NCBI RefSeq assembly: GCF_023823685.1
Contig: NZ_JAMXBF010000001.1
Span: 248,001 to 312,000 of the forward strand
Reading direction: 5' to 3'
DNA: 64,000 bases
Origin: Pseudomonas subflava
GTDB lineage: Bacteria > Pseudomonadota > Gammaproteobacteria > Pseudomonadales > Pseudomonadaceae
Below, in pieces: positions 52,178 to 60,303 of this stretch (position 1 is the first letter of the stretch; each line of letters begins with the position of its first letter). The position numbers and the translations under genes are program-made. Below the pieces are notes generated by a model. That model was not told the DNA's origin, did no database searches, and saw only the letters and a program-made list of their open reading frames with translations.

Positions 52178-54193
52178 CTAGTGGCTGTAGCCGGTCGGCT
52201 TGTTGCGGATGGTCTTCAGCAGGTCTTCCGGGCTGATGCTGGCGACCAGCTTGCTGTGGGCCGCGCTGCCCGGTTGCGGCTGATTGAGGATATGGCCCTT
52301 CATCTTGCCGATGATGTGCATCTCGCACGGCTTGCAGTCGAACTTCAGGGTCAGCACCTCGTCGCCCTGGATCAGCTGCATCGGCGCGACTTTGGTGCGC
52401 ACGCCGGTGACGCCCTTGGCCTGCTTGGGGCAGAGGTTGAAGGAGAAGCGCAGGCAGTGCTTGGTGATCATCACCGGCACTTCGCCTTCTTCCTCGTGGG
52501 CCTCGTAGGCTGCGTCGATCAGCTGCACACCGTGGCGGTGGTAGAAGTCGCGGGCCTTCTGGTTGTAGACGTTGGCCAGGAAACTCAGGTGTGATTCCGG
52601 GTACACCGGCGGCGGGCTGGTCTCGGCCTTGCGGCTGCCGCGCGGGTGGGCGGCGACGCGCGCCTCGGTGAGCTTCTCGATGGCCTCGCGACGCAGCGCC
52701 TTGAGCTGCGAGTTGGGCACGAAGAATGCCTGCGGGGCATCCAGCGCCACGTCCAGCGCGTGGTATTCGGTGGTGCCGAGCTGGGTCAGCAGGTCGCGCA
52801 GGCCGTCGAGCGCCTGCGCAGGCTTTTGCGCCACGCCGAACGGGCCGGGCAGCTCCGCCTGGGCGCTGATACCTTCCTCGCTGGTGGCGGTCAGCTTGAG
52901 ATTTTCCTCGCGCAGCTCGGCCTTCCAGCTCACGCCGATGCGGCGCTCGGCGGAGGTTTTGAGCAGCGCCTGCTGCCAGTTGTGGTCGAGGTTGCGCGAG
53001 AGCGGATGGTTGGGGCGCAGGCGGAACAGGCCCTCGGGCATCTCGTTGGGCTCGACGCGGTAGCGGTAGCGCTTCTCGCCGTCTTCCTCGAATTCATTCT
53101 TCAGCTCGGCGATGTTGGCGCGGAAGCCCACCACCTCGCGCTTGACCAGCACGTTGAGGCCGTCGCCGTTGGACAGTGGCTCGTGGGTGACGGCGATCAG
53201 GTCGCGCTTGTTGACCTTTTCCACATTGCCGACAGCCAGACCGGTGAAGGTCGGCGAGTCGAAGGCGCCGATGTCGACCTTGCGGTCGGTGACGAAGTAG
53301 TCGGTGCTGCCGCGGTGGAAAGTCTTGTCCGGATCGGGCAGGAAGAAGTGCGCGGTGCGGCCGCTGGAGGCGCGGGCCAGGTCTGGGCGGTCTTCGAGGA
53401 TGGCGTCGAGTTCCTTGCGGTAGTGGGCGGTGATGTTCTTCACGTAGCCCATGTCCTTGTAGCGCCCCTCGATCTTGAACGAGCGCACGCCGGCCTCGAC
53501 CAGGGCACGCAGGTTGGCGCTCTGGTTGTTGTCCTTCATCGACAGCAGGTGCTTCTCGAAGGCCACCACGCGGCCCTGGTCGTCCTTCAGGGTGTACGGC
53601 AGGCGGCAGGCCTGTGAGCAGTCGCCACGGTTGGCGCTGCGCCCGGTCTGCGCGTGGGAGATGTTGCACTGGCCGGAGAAAGCTACGCACAGCGCGCCGT
53701 GGATGAAGAACTCGATGGAGGCGTCGGTGGCATCGGCGATGGCGCGGATTTCCTGCAGGTTCAGCTCGCGCGCCAGCACCAGCTGGGAGAAACCGGCCTG
53801 GTCGAGGAACTTGGCCCGGTCCAGGGTGCGGATATCGGTCTGGGTGCTGGCATGCAGCTCGATCGGCGGAATATCCAGCTCCATCACACCCATGTCCTGC
53901 ACGATCAGCGCATCGACGCCGGCGTCGTAGAGCTGGTGGATCAGCGTGCGCACCTGCTCCAGCTCGTCGTCGTGGAAGATGGTGTTGAGGGTGGTGAACA
54001 CCCGCGCGTGATAGCGGCGGGCGAACTTCACCAGCTCGGCAATATCGCTGACCTCGTTGCAGGCATTGTGCCGCGCGCCGAAGCTCGGCCCGCCGATATA
54101 GATGGCATCGGCTCCATGCAGGATGGCCTCCCGGGCGATGGTCACATCGCGGGCAGGGCTGAGCAGTTCCAGATGGTTCTTGGGCAGGGACAT
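52178..54193 (-). CDS. rlhA: U32-family protein, RlhA-like (23S rRNA hydroxylation)
   Basis: A 671-residue protein with the N-terminal U32 domain (LELLSPARDVTIAREAILHG) and the family signature EFFIHGALCVAFSGQCNIS with Cys residues that bind an Fe-S cluster (also GDCSQACRLPY). Length fits E. coli RlhA (653 aa), which makes 5-hydroxycytidine 2501 in 23S rRNA, rather than the shorter TrhP (about 450 aa). Usually annotated as a peptidase; rRNA modification is more likely. Confidence 0.82.
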   Translation of the reverse strand: MSLPKNHLELLSPARDVTIAREAILHGADAIYIGGPSFGARHNACNEVSDIAELVKFARRYHARVFTTLNTIFHDDELEQVRTLIHQLYDAGVDALIVQDMGVMELDIPPIELHASTQTDIRTLDRAKFLDQAGFSQLVLARELNLQEIRAIADATDASIEFFIHGALCVAFSGQCNISHAQTGRSANRGDCSQACRLPYTLKDDQGRVVAFEKHLLSMKDNNQSANLRALVEAGVRSFKIEGRYKDMGYVKNITAHYRKELDAILEDRPDLARASSGRTAHFFLPDPDKTFHRGSTDYFVTDRKVDIGAFDSPTFTGLAVGNVEKVNKRDLIAVTHEPLSNGDGLNVLVKREVVGFRANIAELKNEFEEDGEKRYRYRVEPNEMPEGLFRLRPNHPLSRNLDHNWQQALLKTSAERRIGVSWKAELREENLKLTATSEEGISAQAELPGPFGVAQKPAQALDGLRDLLTQLGTTEYHALDVALDAPQAFFVPNSQLKALRREAIEKLTEARVAAHPRGSRKAETSPPPVYPESHLSFLANVYNQKARDFYHRHGVQLIDAAYEAHEEEGEVPVMITKHCLRFSFNLCPKQAKGVTGVRTKVAPMQLIQGDEVLTLKFDCKPCEMHIIGKMKGHILNQPQPGSAAHSKLVASISPEDLLKTIRNKPTGYSH

Positions 54194-54297
54194 GGTGTTT
54201 CTTCTTTAGGCGTGGCACGGCAAGGCGCGCATTGTAGCGGGGTGAGGGGAGGGTGGCACCCCGAGGTGCCTAGCGGTCCGCGCCCGGTCGATTGTGC

Positions 54298-54915
54298 CTA
54301 CGTCGGGCGGCGTGGCCACAGCATCCGTAGCCGATCCATCCAGGGCGCGTAGCCGTGCTTGCCGAGCCAATAGAGCAGGGCGGTGGGCGCCACGACGAGC
54401 AGGCTGCCCAGGCTCTCGAGGGTGGTCACGACATCCTTCAGGCCCAGCGGATAGTCGGCGGCGAAGTGGGCCCATAACAGCAGCGCGGCGGGGAAGAAAA
54501 TATCGGTCAGGATGGCGCTCAGGACGATCAGCGCCGGGAACACCAGCATCGGCTCCGTGAACCGGTTGCGGTAGACGAAGCTGATCGCCGCCGGCACCGC
54601 GAAGGCGGCGAGTACCCATTGGGCGCCGTTGCCCAGTGTTGCCGGGCCATGCAGATAGATGACGCCGGCGGTGGCGATGGTCGCGAGGCTCATGGCGACG
54701 GGGCCCCAGTCGCGCCGACGATAGGCGATCAGGGCACTGCAGGCGATCCACGCCGCGCTCGCCATGAGGAACGGCGGCCAGCTGAATCCCAGCTTGAGAA
54801 AGGGGGAAACGAATACGAAGCTCGACAGCACGATGAAGGGCGCAATGAGCGCTAGTAGCAGGAGCTTGAACAGCAGGACCAGGGCGATCCTCATGAGCTG
54901 ACGGGGCGGGGGCAT
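54298..54915 (-). CDS. Polytopic membrane protein, 205 aa
   Basis: About six hydrophobic segments from residue 8 onward (RIALVLLFKLLLLALIAPFI; VLSSFVFVSPFL; WIACSALIAYRR; LLLWAHFAADY). ATG at the complement of 54913-54915 has AAGGA six bases upstream. No charged or catalytic motif recognised. Lies downstream of the DUF2846-like lipoprotein on the same strand. Confidence 0.78.
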   Translation of the reverse strand: MPPPRQLMRIALVLLFKLLLLALIAPFIVLSSFVFVSPFLKLGFSWPPFLMASAAWIACSALIAYRRRDWGPVAMSLATIATAGVIYLHGPATLGNGAQWVLAAFAVPAAISFVYRNRFTEPMLVFPALIVLSAILTDIFFPAALLLWAHFAADYPLGLKDVVTTLESLGSLLVVAPTALLYWLGKHGYAPWMDRLRMLWPRRPT

Positions 54916-54995
54916 CGGGCATCCTTGTCGATGGGCCTGGAGTTCGGACGGCCGAAGCTCCAGGCCATGGCGAAGCGCGAAAGTCGCTTGTGCGC

Positions 54996-55436
54996 TTACT
55001 GCGCCAGCTCGGTTTCCGACACGCCCTTGCGGCCTTCGGCTTCGGAGACCTGCTCCAGGTTGGCGCCACCGACGAACACGCCGAACTTGATGTACTGGCG
55101 CACGAAGTGGTTCTTGCCGGCTTCGGCATTCAGGGTGAGGGTGTTGTCGCCGAATTCGGACTCGGTCGCCAGCACGTGCTCGCCCGGGGTGACGGTGCGG
55201 TAGAAGTAGGTGTTGATCGCCGTTTCGCCGATCACTTCGCCGTCGACCTTGACCGTCTTCTTCAGCACCGGGCCGAGCGACGAGTCGCGGAAGATGTAGA
55301 GGCCGGCCTGGTCCTGGGGCGGTGTGGGGAAGGCCTTGAGCGCTTGATCCTTCTCGGAGGATTCCATCGGTACGGATGCACAGCCCGACAGCAGCGCCAC
55401 GCCGAGCGCCGCTGCACACATCATTTTCTTGGACAT
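54996..55436 (-). CDS. DUF2846-like lipoprotein, 146 aa
   Basis: Lipoprotein signal MSKKMMCAAALGVALLSGCA with lipobox LSGC, then the DUF2846 pattern QAGLYIFRDSSLGPVLKKTV, DGEVIGETAINTYFYRTVTP and GKNHFVRQYIKFGVFVGGAN. Predicted periplasmic beta-sandwich. Role unknown. Confidence 0.85.
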   Translation of the reverse strand: MSKKMMCAAALGVALLSGCASVPMESSEKDQALKAFPTPPQDQAGLYIFRDSSLGPVLKKTVKVDGEVIGETAINTYFYRTVTPGEHVLATESEFGDNTLTLNAEAGKNHFVRQYIKFGVFVGGANLEQVSEAEGRKGVSETELAQ

Positions 55437-55563
55437 GGATTTACTCGTTCCTGAGTGTTGGTAATGACCGGCACGCTATCAATGTGCCAGCAGGCGCTAC
55501 CTTAACGGCGCACACTCGCAATGCAAGCGCAAAGGCTGACCGCAGGGTCGGCAGACCGGCCGC

Positions 55564-56256
55564 TCAGTGCAGGCGCGCGCTGCGACGTTCCTCGACCACC
55601 GCCTCGGCCTGGCGGGCCAGCTGGTCGAGCAGGCGGTCGCGCTGTTTCTCGGCGTCGCGCAGGGCCTTCTCGCCGTGTTTCTTGACCAGATAGCTGTGGA
55701 TCTGCCGGACTTCCTTGGACTGGAAGATCGGCGCCAGGTCCTGCACCGCGACCAGGCCGTCCGAGGCGTGGTCGCGGGTGTTCATCAGCACCTGCGGGCC
55801 ACGCGCGCCCAGCACCCGGAAGCCCAGGGTCTCGAAGGTCGGCACCCGGCTCGCTACGCAGGCCAGCGCGGCGTGCGGGTGGAGCGTCAGCATCTGCTGC
55901 AGCATGGCGCGGGCGATGCCATGGCGACGACGGTCGGCCTGTACCGCCAGATAGACCAGGGTGCAGGCCTCGGCATCGTCCGGGCTCGGCAGGTACAGGG
56001 CGAAACCCAGCACGCGGGACGGGTCCTGGTCATCGAGGGCGAGGATCAACCGCGCACCGCCGCCTTCCTCGCCGCCCATGGCCTGCAGATACAGGTGCAC
56101 CTCGAAGCCGATGACGTACTGGTACAGCTGGTACAGCGGGTTGCTGGGCGTCAGCGGGGCGGGGCTGATGTCGCTGAAATGGTCGACCACCATCTGCAGC
56201 ACCTGGCTCTTCAGCGACTCGGGTGGCGGGGTGGTGAGGTGGGTGAGGGTGAACAT
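55564..56256 (-). CDS. GNAT-family acetyltransferase
   Basis: A 230-residue protein. Acetyl-CoA-binding motif A is VYLAVQADRRRHGIARAMLQ, with the R/Q-x-x-G-x-G/A variant RRRHGIA. A C-terminal extension of about 60 residues is rich in charged helix (GEKALRDAEKQRDRLLDQLA). ATG taken at the complement of 56254-56256 (MFTLTHLTTPP); an upstream in-frame ATG at 56277 is possible. Substrate unknown. Confidence 0.85.
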   Translation of the reverse strand: MFTLTHLTTPPPESLKSQVLQMVVDHFSDISPAPLTPSNPLYQLYQYVIGFEVHLYLQAMGGEEGGGARLILALDDQDPSRVLGFALYLPSPDDAEACTLVYLAVQADRRRHGIARAMLQQMLTLHPHAALACVASRVPTFETLGFRVLGARGPQVLMNTRDHASDGLVAVQDLAPIFQSKEVRQIHSYLVKKHGEKALRDAEKQRDRLLDQLARQAEAVVEERRSARLH

Positions 56257-56388
56257 CGGAAGAGGGCTCCGGGGCATGCCGCTGGGGAATCGATAGGACG
56301 GCATTGTACCGCCGCCTCATCAATCAGCCGCAGGCGCTGCCTGGAAATGCCGGCACGGCAGGGTGCGCGGTGGTTTCCGCACGATCTG

Positions 56389-57285
56389 CTATTCCTGTTG
56401 CGCCGGGCCAGCCGTCCACTCGTCATAGAAGGCCGGTAGGCGGGAGGCCTTGCCGCTGAACTGCGCGGGGCGTTTCTCGCGAAAGGCGGCCACGCCTTCC
56501 TTGCCGTCGCCGATGCTGGTGTAGAACATCGCCAGCGATTCGATACGGTGCGCCTCCAGTGGGTGCGCCTGCGCGCTGTTGCGATAGAGCATCTGGCGGC
56601 TGAGGGCGATGGCGGCTGGCGAGCGATCCTGTACCAGGCGGCGGGCGAAGGCTTCTGCTTCTTCCAGCAGGCTTTCCGGCGAGTGAACCGAGCGCACCAG
56701 GCGGCCGCGCAGGGCTTCCTGGGCATCGAAGATGTCGGCGGTATAGACCCATTCCAGCGCCTGCTGCAGGCCGACGATGCGCGGCAGGAACCAGCTCGAA
56801 CAGGCCTCGGGAACGATGCCCAGGCGGCCGAACACGAAGCCGAAGCGGGCCTTTTCCGAGGCCAGGCGAAAGTCCATGGCTAGGGTCATGGTCGCGCCGA
56901 TGCCGACCGCGGCGCCGTTGATGGCTGCCACCATCGGTTTGCGGCAGGCCTGGATGGCGAGGGTCACCCGGCCTCCTGTGTCGCGCACGCCGTCATGGAT
57001 TTCCGGGGCAGCGAAGCGCTCGTGTAGGTCGGCGAGGCTGGGGGAGAGAGATTCATCCAGGCCGAAGACGTTGCCTTCCTTCGACAGATCCATGCCCGCG
57101 CAGAACGCGCGGCCCGCGCCCGTCACCAGGATGACGCGCACCTCGTCATCCAGACTGGCACGGTTGAAGGCGTGCTCCAGCTCGTTAGCCATTTCGACGG
57201 TGAAGGCGTTCATCTGCTCGGGGCGGTTGAGGGTCAGCTTCAGCAGGCCGTTGTCGACCTGCCAATCCAGCGTGGAGTAGTTCAT
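56389..57285 (-). CDS. Enoyl-CoA hydratase/isomerase-family protein
   Basis: A 298-residue crotonase-fold enzyme: LKLTLNRPEQMNAFTVEMAN, oxyanion-hole segment VTGAGRAFCAGMDL and MVAAINGAAVGIGATMTLAM. Glu in the usual catalytic region (GIVPEACSSWFLPRIVG) is retained. Position and length fit a single-domain hydratase of fatty or branched-chain acid degradation. No other beta-oxidation genes adjacent. Confidence 0.9.
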   Translation of the reverse strand: MNYSTLDWQVDNGLLKLTLNRPEQMNAFTVEMANELEHAFNRASLDDEVRVILVTGAGRAFCAGMDLSKEGNVFGLDESLSPSLADLHERFAAPEIHDGVRDTGGRVTLAIQACRKPMVAAINGAAVGIGATMTLAMDFRLASEKARFGFVFGRLGIVPEACSSWFLPRIVGLQQALEWVYTADIFDAQEALRGRLVRSVHSPESLLEEAEAFARRLVQDRSPAAIALSRQMLYRNSAQAHPLEAHRIESLAMFYTSIGDGKEGVAAFREKRPAQFSGKASRLPAFYDEWTAGPAQQE

Positions 57286-57916
57286 CTGCTAGGTCCTTGT
57301 CGTTCGGCTCGCGGGCGGGCGCGACTGCGTTGCGTGAGGGATGACAGGCGCTCTCGGCTGGCAGCGCGCGATGGCCGATCTGATATAGCACGTGGGGCAG
57401 CGTCGAGGTACCGCCCGTTCCGACGCTTCGTGTGGTGAATCGGCGAGTATTTCCAGGGGTGGCGAGCGGGTATCTCGCTCGGTAGTAACCCACCTTTCGC
57501 AGCATGCTGGGCTCCCGCGTGAAGAGTGACGCCTCCAGCATTTCCCGGTGCGCCTGGCCTGTGGCGTAGCTCACTGCGGGCAGCGCAACGCCGGCGAATA
57601 AGATCGCTGGTGATCCGCTAGTAGCGGTGGCCCAGGACGAATGGCGGCGGCAGTCAGGTAGCGCGGGCGCGAATCAAGAAGCCGCAGTCGCTCATCATGG
57701 GGGCTGTTTCGTAGAAGGCTGGGTGGAGGATGGCATTCGCTTGCCAGGTGCTGGAGTCTGGCGCGCAAGAGTGCTGGTGCATTCCATCGAGTAGCCGGCT
57801 CCGGCGACTTGTGGGAGGATCAAAAATGCTCGCTGCTCGCACCAGCGGGGGCAGGTTGTTGAAGTACCTGTTCGATACTCCCCTGAAAACAAGACCTACA
57901 ACAAAGCGCGGGACGT
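57286..57916. other. Gene-poor interval, 631 bp
   Basis: Several open frames exist on both strands but none has a ribosome binding site, a family match or protein-like composition. No repeats, tRNA-like or phage-like sequence seen. The right end should contain the promoter of the binding-protein gene at 57917. Confidence 0.5.
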
Positions 57917-58645
57917 ATGTTGATACTCAGATGTTCAGTGCTGCTGCTTGCTTTGCTCAGCGGCTTTTGTCGTGCCGATCTGCCCTTGGTGACCGTGGGT
58001 TACTACGATTTCCCGCCGTCCATCTACACCACCCCTGACGGTCGCACGGAGGGCCCGCTGCGCGATCTGCTGACGCGCATGCTGCAGCGCGGTGGCTATA
58101 CGGCAGAGTTCCGCAGCATGCCTATCGCGCGGCTATACAACGAGCTGCGTGAGGGGCGTGTCGACCTGTGGGCCGGAGCACCCAACAAGCAGGAGCTCAG
58201 GGGCCACGTCCTGGAGTCGGACCGGCCGCTGGCCGAAGTCAGGCTCAACCTGTATCACCGCCCCGACACCCCCGCGCCCAGAGTGCCGGAAGACCTGGCC
58301 GGCAAGGTCATGATCATGCTCAGCGGCTACAGCTACTGGCCGCATACACGTGAGCTGCTGCTCGATCCGGATCGCGAGATCATTCAGCTGCGTACCCATC
58401 ATCGCGCGTCGGCGCTGGAGCTGCTTCGCCGCCAGCGCGGCGACTATCTGCTGGACTACCAACTGCCGATCGAACAACTGCTCGAGGAGGCAGGGCGGCC
58501 CCCGTTGCCGTATGTCACCGTCGAGAGTCTGCCCATTCGCCTGATCGTTTCCCGCAAAAGCGCCAACGCGCCGCTGCTGTTGCAGCGGCTGGATGAGGTG
58601 TTTGATCGGATGCAGGCCGATGGCGAGGATATGCAGCTGCCATAG
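57917..58645 (+). CDS. Orphan periplasmic binding protein, SBP_bac_3 family (4 of 4)
   Basis: A 242-residue exported protein with signal peptide (MLILRCSVLLLALLSGFCRA, cleavage near CRA-DLP). Family-3 opening LVTVGYYDFPPSIYTTPDGR and the ELREGRVDLWAGAPNKQELR loop. The start has only a weak GGGA upstream. No transporter genes adjacent. It lies at the left edge of the REP/transposase island. Confidence 0.85.
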   Translation: MLILRCSVLLLALLSGFCRADLPLVTVGYYDFPPSIYTTPDGRTEGPLRDLLTRMLQRGGYTAEFRSMPIARLYNELREGRVDLWAGAPNKQELRGHVLESDRPLAEVRLNLYHRPDTPAPRVPEDLAGKVMIMLSGYSYWPHTRELLLDPDREIIQLRTHHRASALELLRRQRGDYLLDYQLPIEQLLEEAGRPPLPYVTVESLPIRLIVSRKSANAPLLLQRLDEVFDRMQADGEDMQLP

Positions 58646-58696
58646 CCGCGTCGGGTTTCACGGACCGGCGCGCTTTGCAAACGGTCTTTCCTGCTC

Positions 58697-58755
58697 GCAG
58701 CGTGGGAGCGATCGATTCCGCTCACCCTCCTGAAGGGGCGTTTGGCGTTGCCTGA
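58697..58755. repeat. REP fragment and 43-bp direct repeat, left copy
   Basis: A partial REP (GCGTGGGAGCGATC, about 58699-58712) followed at 58713-58755 by a sequence identical over 43 bases to 59831-59873 (starts CGATTCCGCTCACCCTCCTG, ends TTGGCGTTGCCTGA). Confidence 0.85.
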
Positions 58756-58802
58756 AAGTTCGAGTCCGCTTTCACAAGAATCCAGAGTTGCCTCCCCAGT
58801 TG

Positions 58803-58850
58803 ATCGTTCCCACGCTCCGCGTGGGAATGCCGCCCTCGACGCTCCGCGTC
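58803..58850. repeat. REP element, left of the transposase gene
   Basis: Hairpin TTCCCACGC-TCC-GCGTGGGAA (58807-58827) followed by GACGCTCCGCGTC. It is the inverted relative of the element at 59529-59576 on the other side of the transposase gene. Confidence 0.85.
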
Positions 58851-58853
58851 CAC

Positions 58854-59387
58854 TCACATCCAGCGGTCTACTTCGATCAGCCCCGGCTGCCCCAGATAGT
58901 TGCGGGCACTGGAGTAGCGCCAGTGCTCAGGCAAATCCACATAGCCGCGCCATACCGGATTCATGTGGATGTAATCGAGCTTCTGCCTCATGACCTCAGC
59001 GCTGCAGACCAGCTCGGCATGGCTGCCTTCCTGCCAGAGTTGATGCTCCCGATCCTGCTTGTGCGCGCGTTTGGCAAAGCTCAGACGCTGCAGTGTGGAG
59101 TCCGCGCCGCGTTGTTCCAGATGATCGAGCATCTGGCGGGCGGTGTAGGACTTGAAGCTGCTGACGCATCTGGCCAGGTCGGGAGCTTGGGCGAGGTAGT
59201 GCAGATGGTTTTCCAGTACCACATAGCCGTACAGCTTTAGCCCTTGGTTAGCCTGCTGGTAGCGCCAGCAGTCGAACAGAATGTCGACCAGGGCAGGGCG
59301 GGTGAACAGCGGCAGCCACTCTATGACCGTACAGGTGAGGAAGTGCGGCTGTGCGGGATCAATAATGACGTAGCGGCTGCGGCCCAT
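58854..59387 (-). mobile_element. REP-associated tyrosine transposase (RAYT)
   Basis: A 177-residue Y1-type HUH single-strand transposase. The HxH metal motif is in VVLENHLHYLAQA and the catalytic Tyr in SSFKSYTARQML. C-terminal YIHMNPVWRGYVDLPEHWRY is diagnostic of the RAYT family. It is flanked by REPs in opposite orientation, the usual arrangement in which RAYT is thought to move REP elements. Frame intact and full length, so it may be active. Confidence 0.93.
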
Positions 59388-59450
59388 GGGATTCGTCCGT
59401 GAATCGGTTGGCTGATATGCGTGCCAGCCTCTCTCCTTCCCGGACTGATG

Positions 59451-59473
59451 GCTCCCACGCTCCGCGTGGGAGC
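59451..59473. repeat. REP element, right of the transposase gene
   Basis: GCTCCCACGC-TCC-GCGTGGGAGC, a perfect 10-bp hairpin, followed by GACGCTCCGCGTC as in the left REP (59482-59494). It lies in the presumed promoter of the transposase gene. Confidence 0.85.
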
Positions 59474-59528
59474 CTAGCCCGTGACGCTCCGCGTCGCTAC
59501 GAGGTTGAGTGTGCGAAGTAGCTCAGGT

Positions 59529-59576
59529 GGACGCAGAGCGTCGAGGGCTGCATTCCCACGCGGAGCGTGGGAACGA
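59529..59576. repeat. REP element, inverted, right of the transposase gene
   Basis: GACGCAGAGCGTC then TTCCCACGC-GGA-GCGTGGGAA (59553-59573). It is the reverse complement of the left REP at 58803-58850 apart from a few bases. Confidence 0.85.
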
Positions 59577-59830
59577 TCAAATCTTCGCTGCTGGAGCTTT
59601 TCGTGCCGCTGCTTGTTTTCGTGTTGGCTGCGGCATCAGTTCCGCCCTGCTGGGCGGGTCACTTTTTCCAGTCGCGGAAAAAGTAACCAAAAACGCTTGC
59701 CCCGCCATCCGGCCCTGCGCTTCGCTCCGGGTTCGTTCGCTACATCGTCGCTCCGAGGGTCGGCTTACAAGAGCCATCCATGGCCCTTTAAGCCTTTCGC
59801 CGCATCCATGCGGCTCATCCCTCTACACAA

Positions 59831-59873
59831 CGATTCCGCTCACCCTCCTGAAGGGGCGTTTGGCGTTGCCTGA
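59831..59873. repeat. 43-bp direct repeat, right copy
   Basis: Identical to 58713-58755 over 43 bases. It lies inside the left arm of the composite element, so the left copy is a detached fragment of that element beyond the transposase gene. Confidence 0.85.
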
Positions 59874-59890
59874 CGGCTTGGTGGAGGCGG

Positions 59891-59962
59891 GTAGGGTGTA
59901 CTCGCCCGAAGGGCATTACACCGTTCCGGTGTGGTGGGCTGCCTGCGGCGAGACCACCCTAC
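59891..59962. repeat. Intergenic repeat bounded by GTAGGGTG / CACCCTAC, second copy
   Basis: GTAGGGTG at 59891-59898 and CACCCTAC at 59955-59962 bound a 72-base unit in the centre of the composite element. Its right part resembles the unit at 40202-40308. Confidence 0.55.
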
Positions 59963-60303
59963 GAAAGCAATTCCTGCGAACTCATTAGGGCGCGCAGCGC
60001 TCAGAGAAACCATCAGGCAACTCGGAGCGCGAGGCCCCGTCAGAAGGCCGAGTGGAGGTGTTGCGCAGGGGGACGAGCCGCATGGATGCGGCGAGAGGCT
60101 TAAAGGGCCAGGGACGGCCCTTGTAAGCCGGCCCCCGGAGCGGCACCGGAGGGAGGGAAGTTTCGCGCAGCGAAACCCGGATGCCGGGGTGCCCTTCTCT
60201 TTGGTTACTTTCTCTTGGGCACGCAAGAGAAAGTAACTCGCCGTAAGGGCGAAATCAAAAGTTATGGTCGCAGATATGGTGAAGGTGCCCCTTAGCTTTA
60301 GTG

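Larger units (their letters stand above)
59655..60242. repeat. Composite element with imperfect inverted arms of about 225 bp
   Basis: Left arm 59655-59880 and right arm 60011-60242 are imperfect reverse complements; for example ATGAGCCGCATGGATGCGGC, reading left to right on one strand of each arm, recurs with few changes. Each outer end has a hairpin; the right one is GTTACTTTCTCTTG / CAAGAGAAAGTAAC (60204-60217 and 60224-60237). Short frames inside the arms are not genes. No transposase inside. Confidence 0.75.

Noticed and set aside
57185..57574. 129-codon minus-strand frame overlapping the enoyl-CoA hydratase start
   Set aside because: No ribosome binding site or family match; the part inside the hydratase gene is out of frame with it.
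59577..60236. Short frames in the composite repeat that look like small proteins
   Set aside because: They lie inside inverted repeat arms with hairpins, have no ribosome binding site, and look like the spurious repeat-derived ORFs found in many Pseudomonas annotations.
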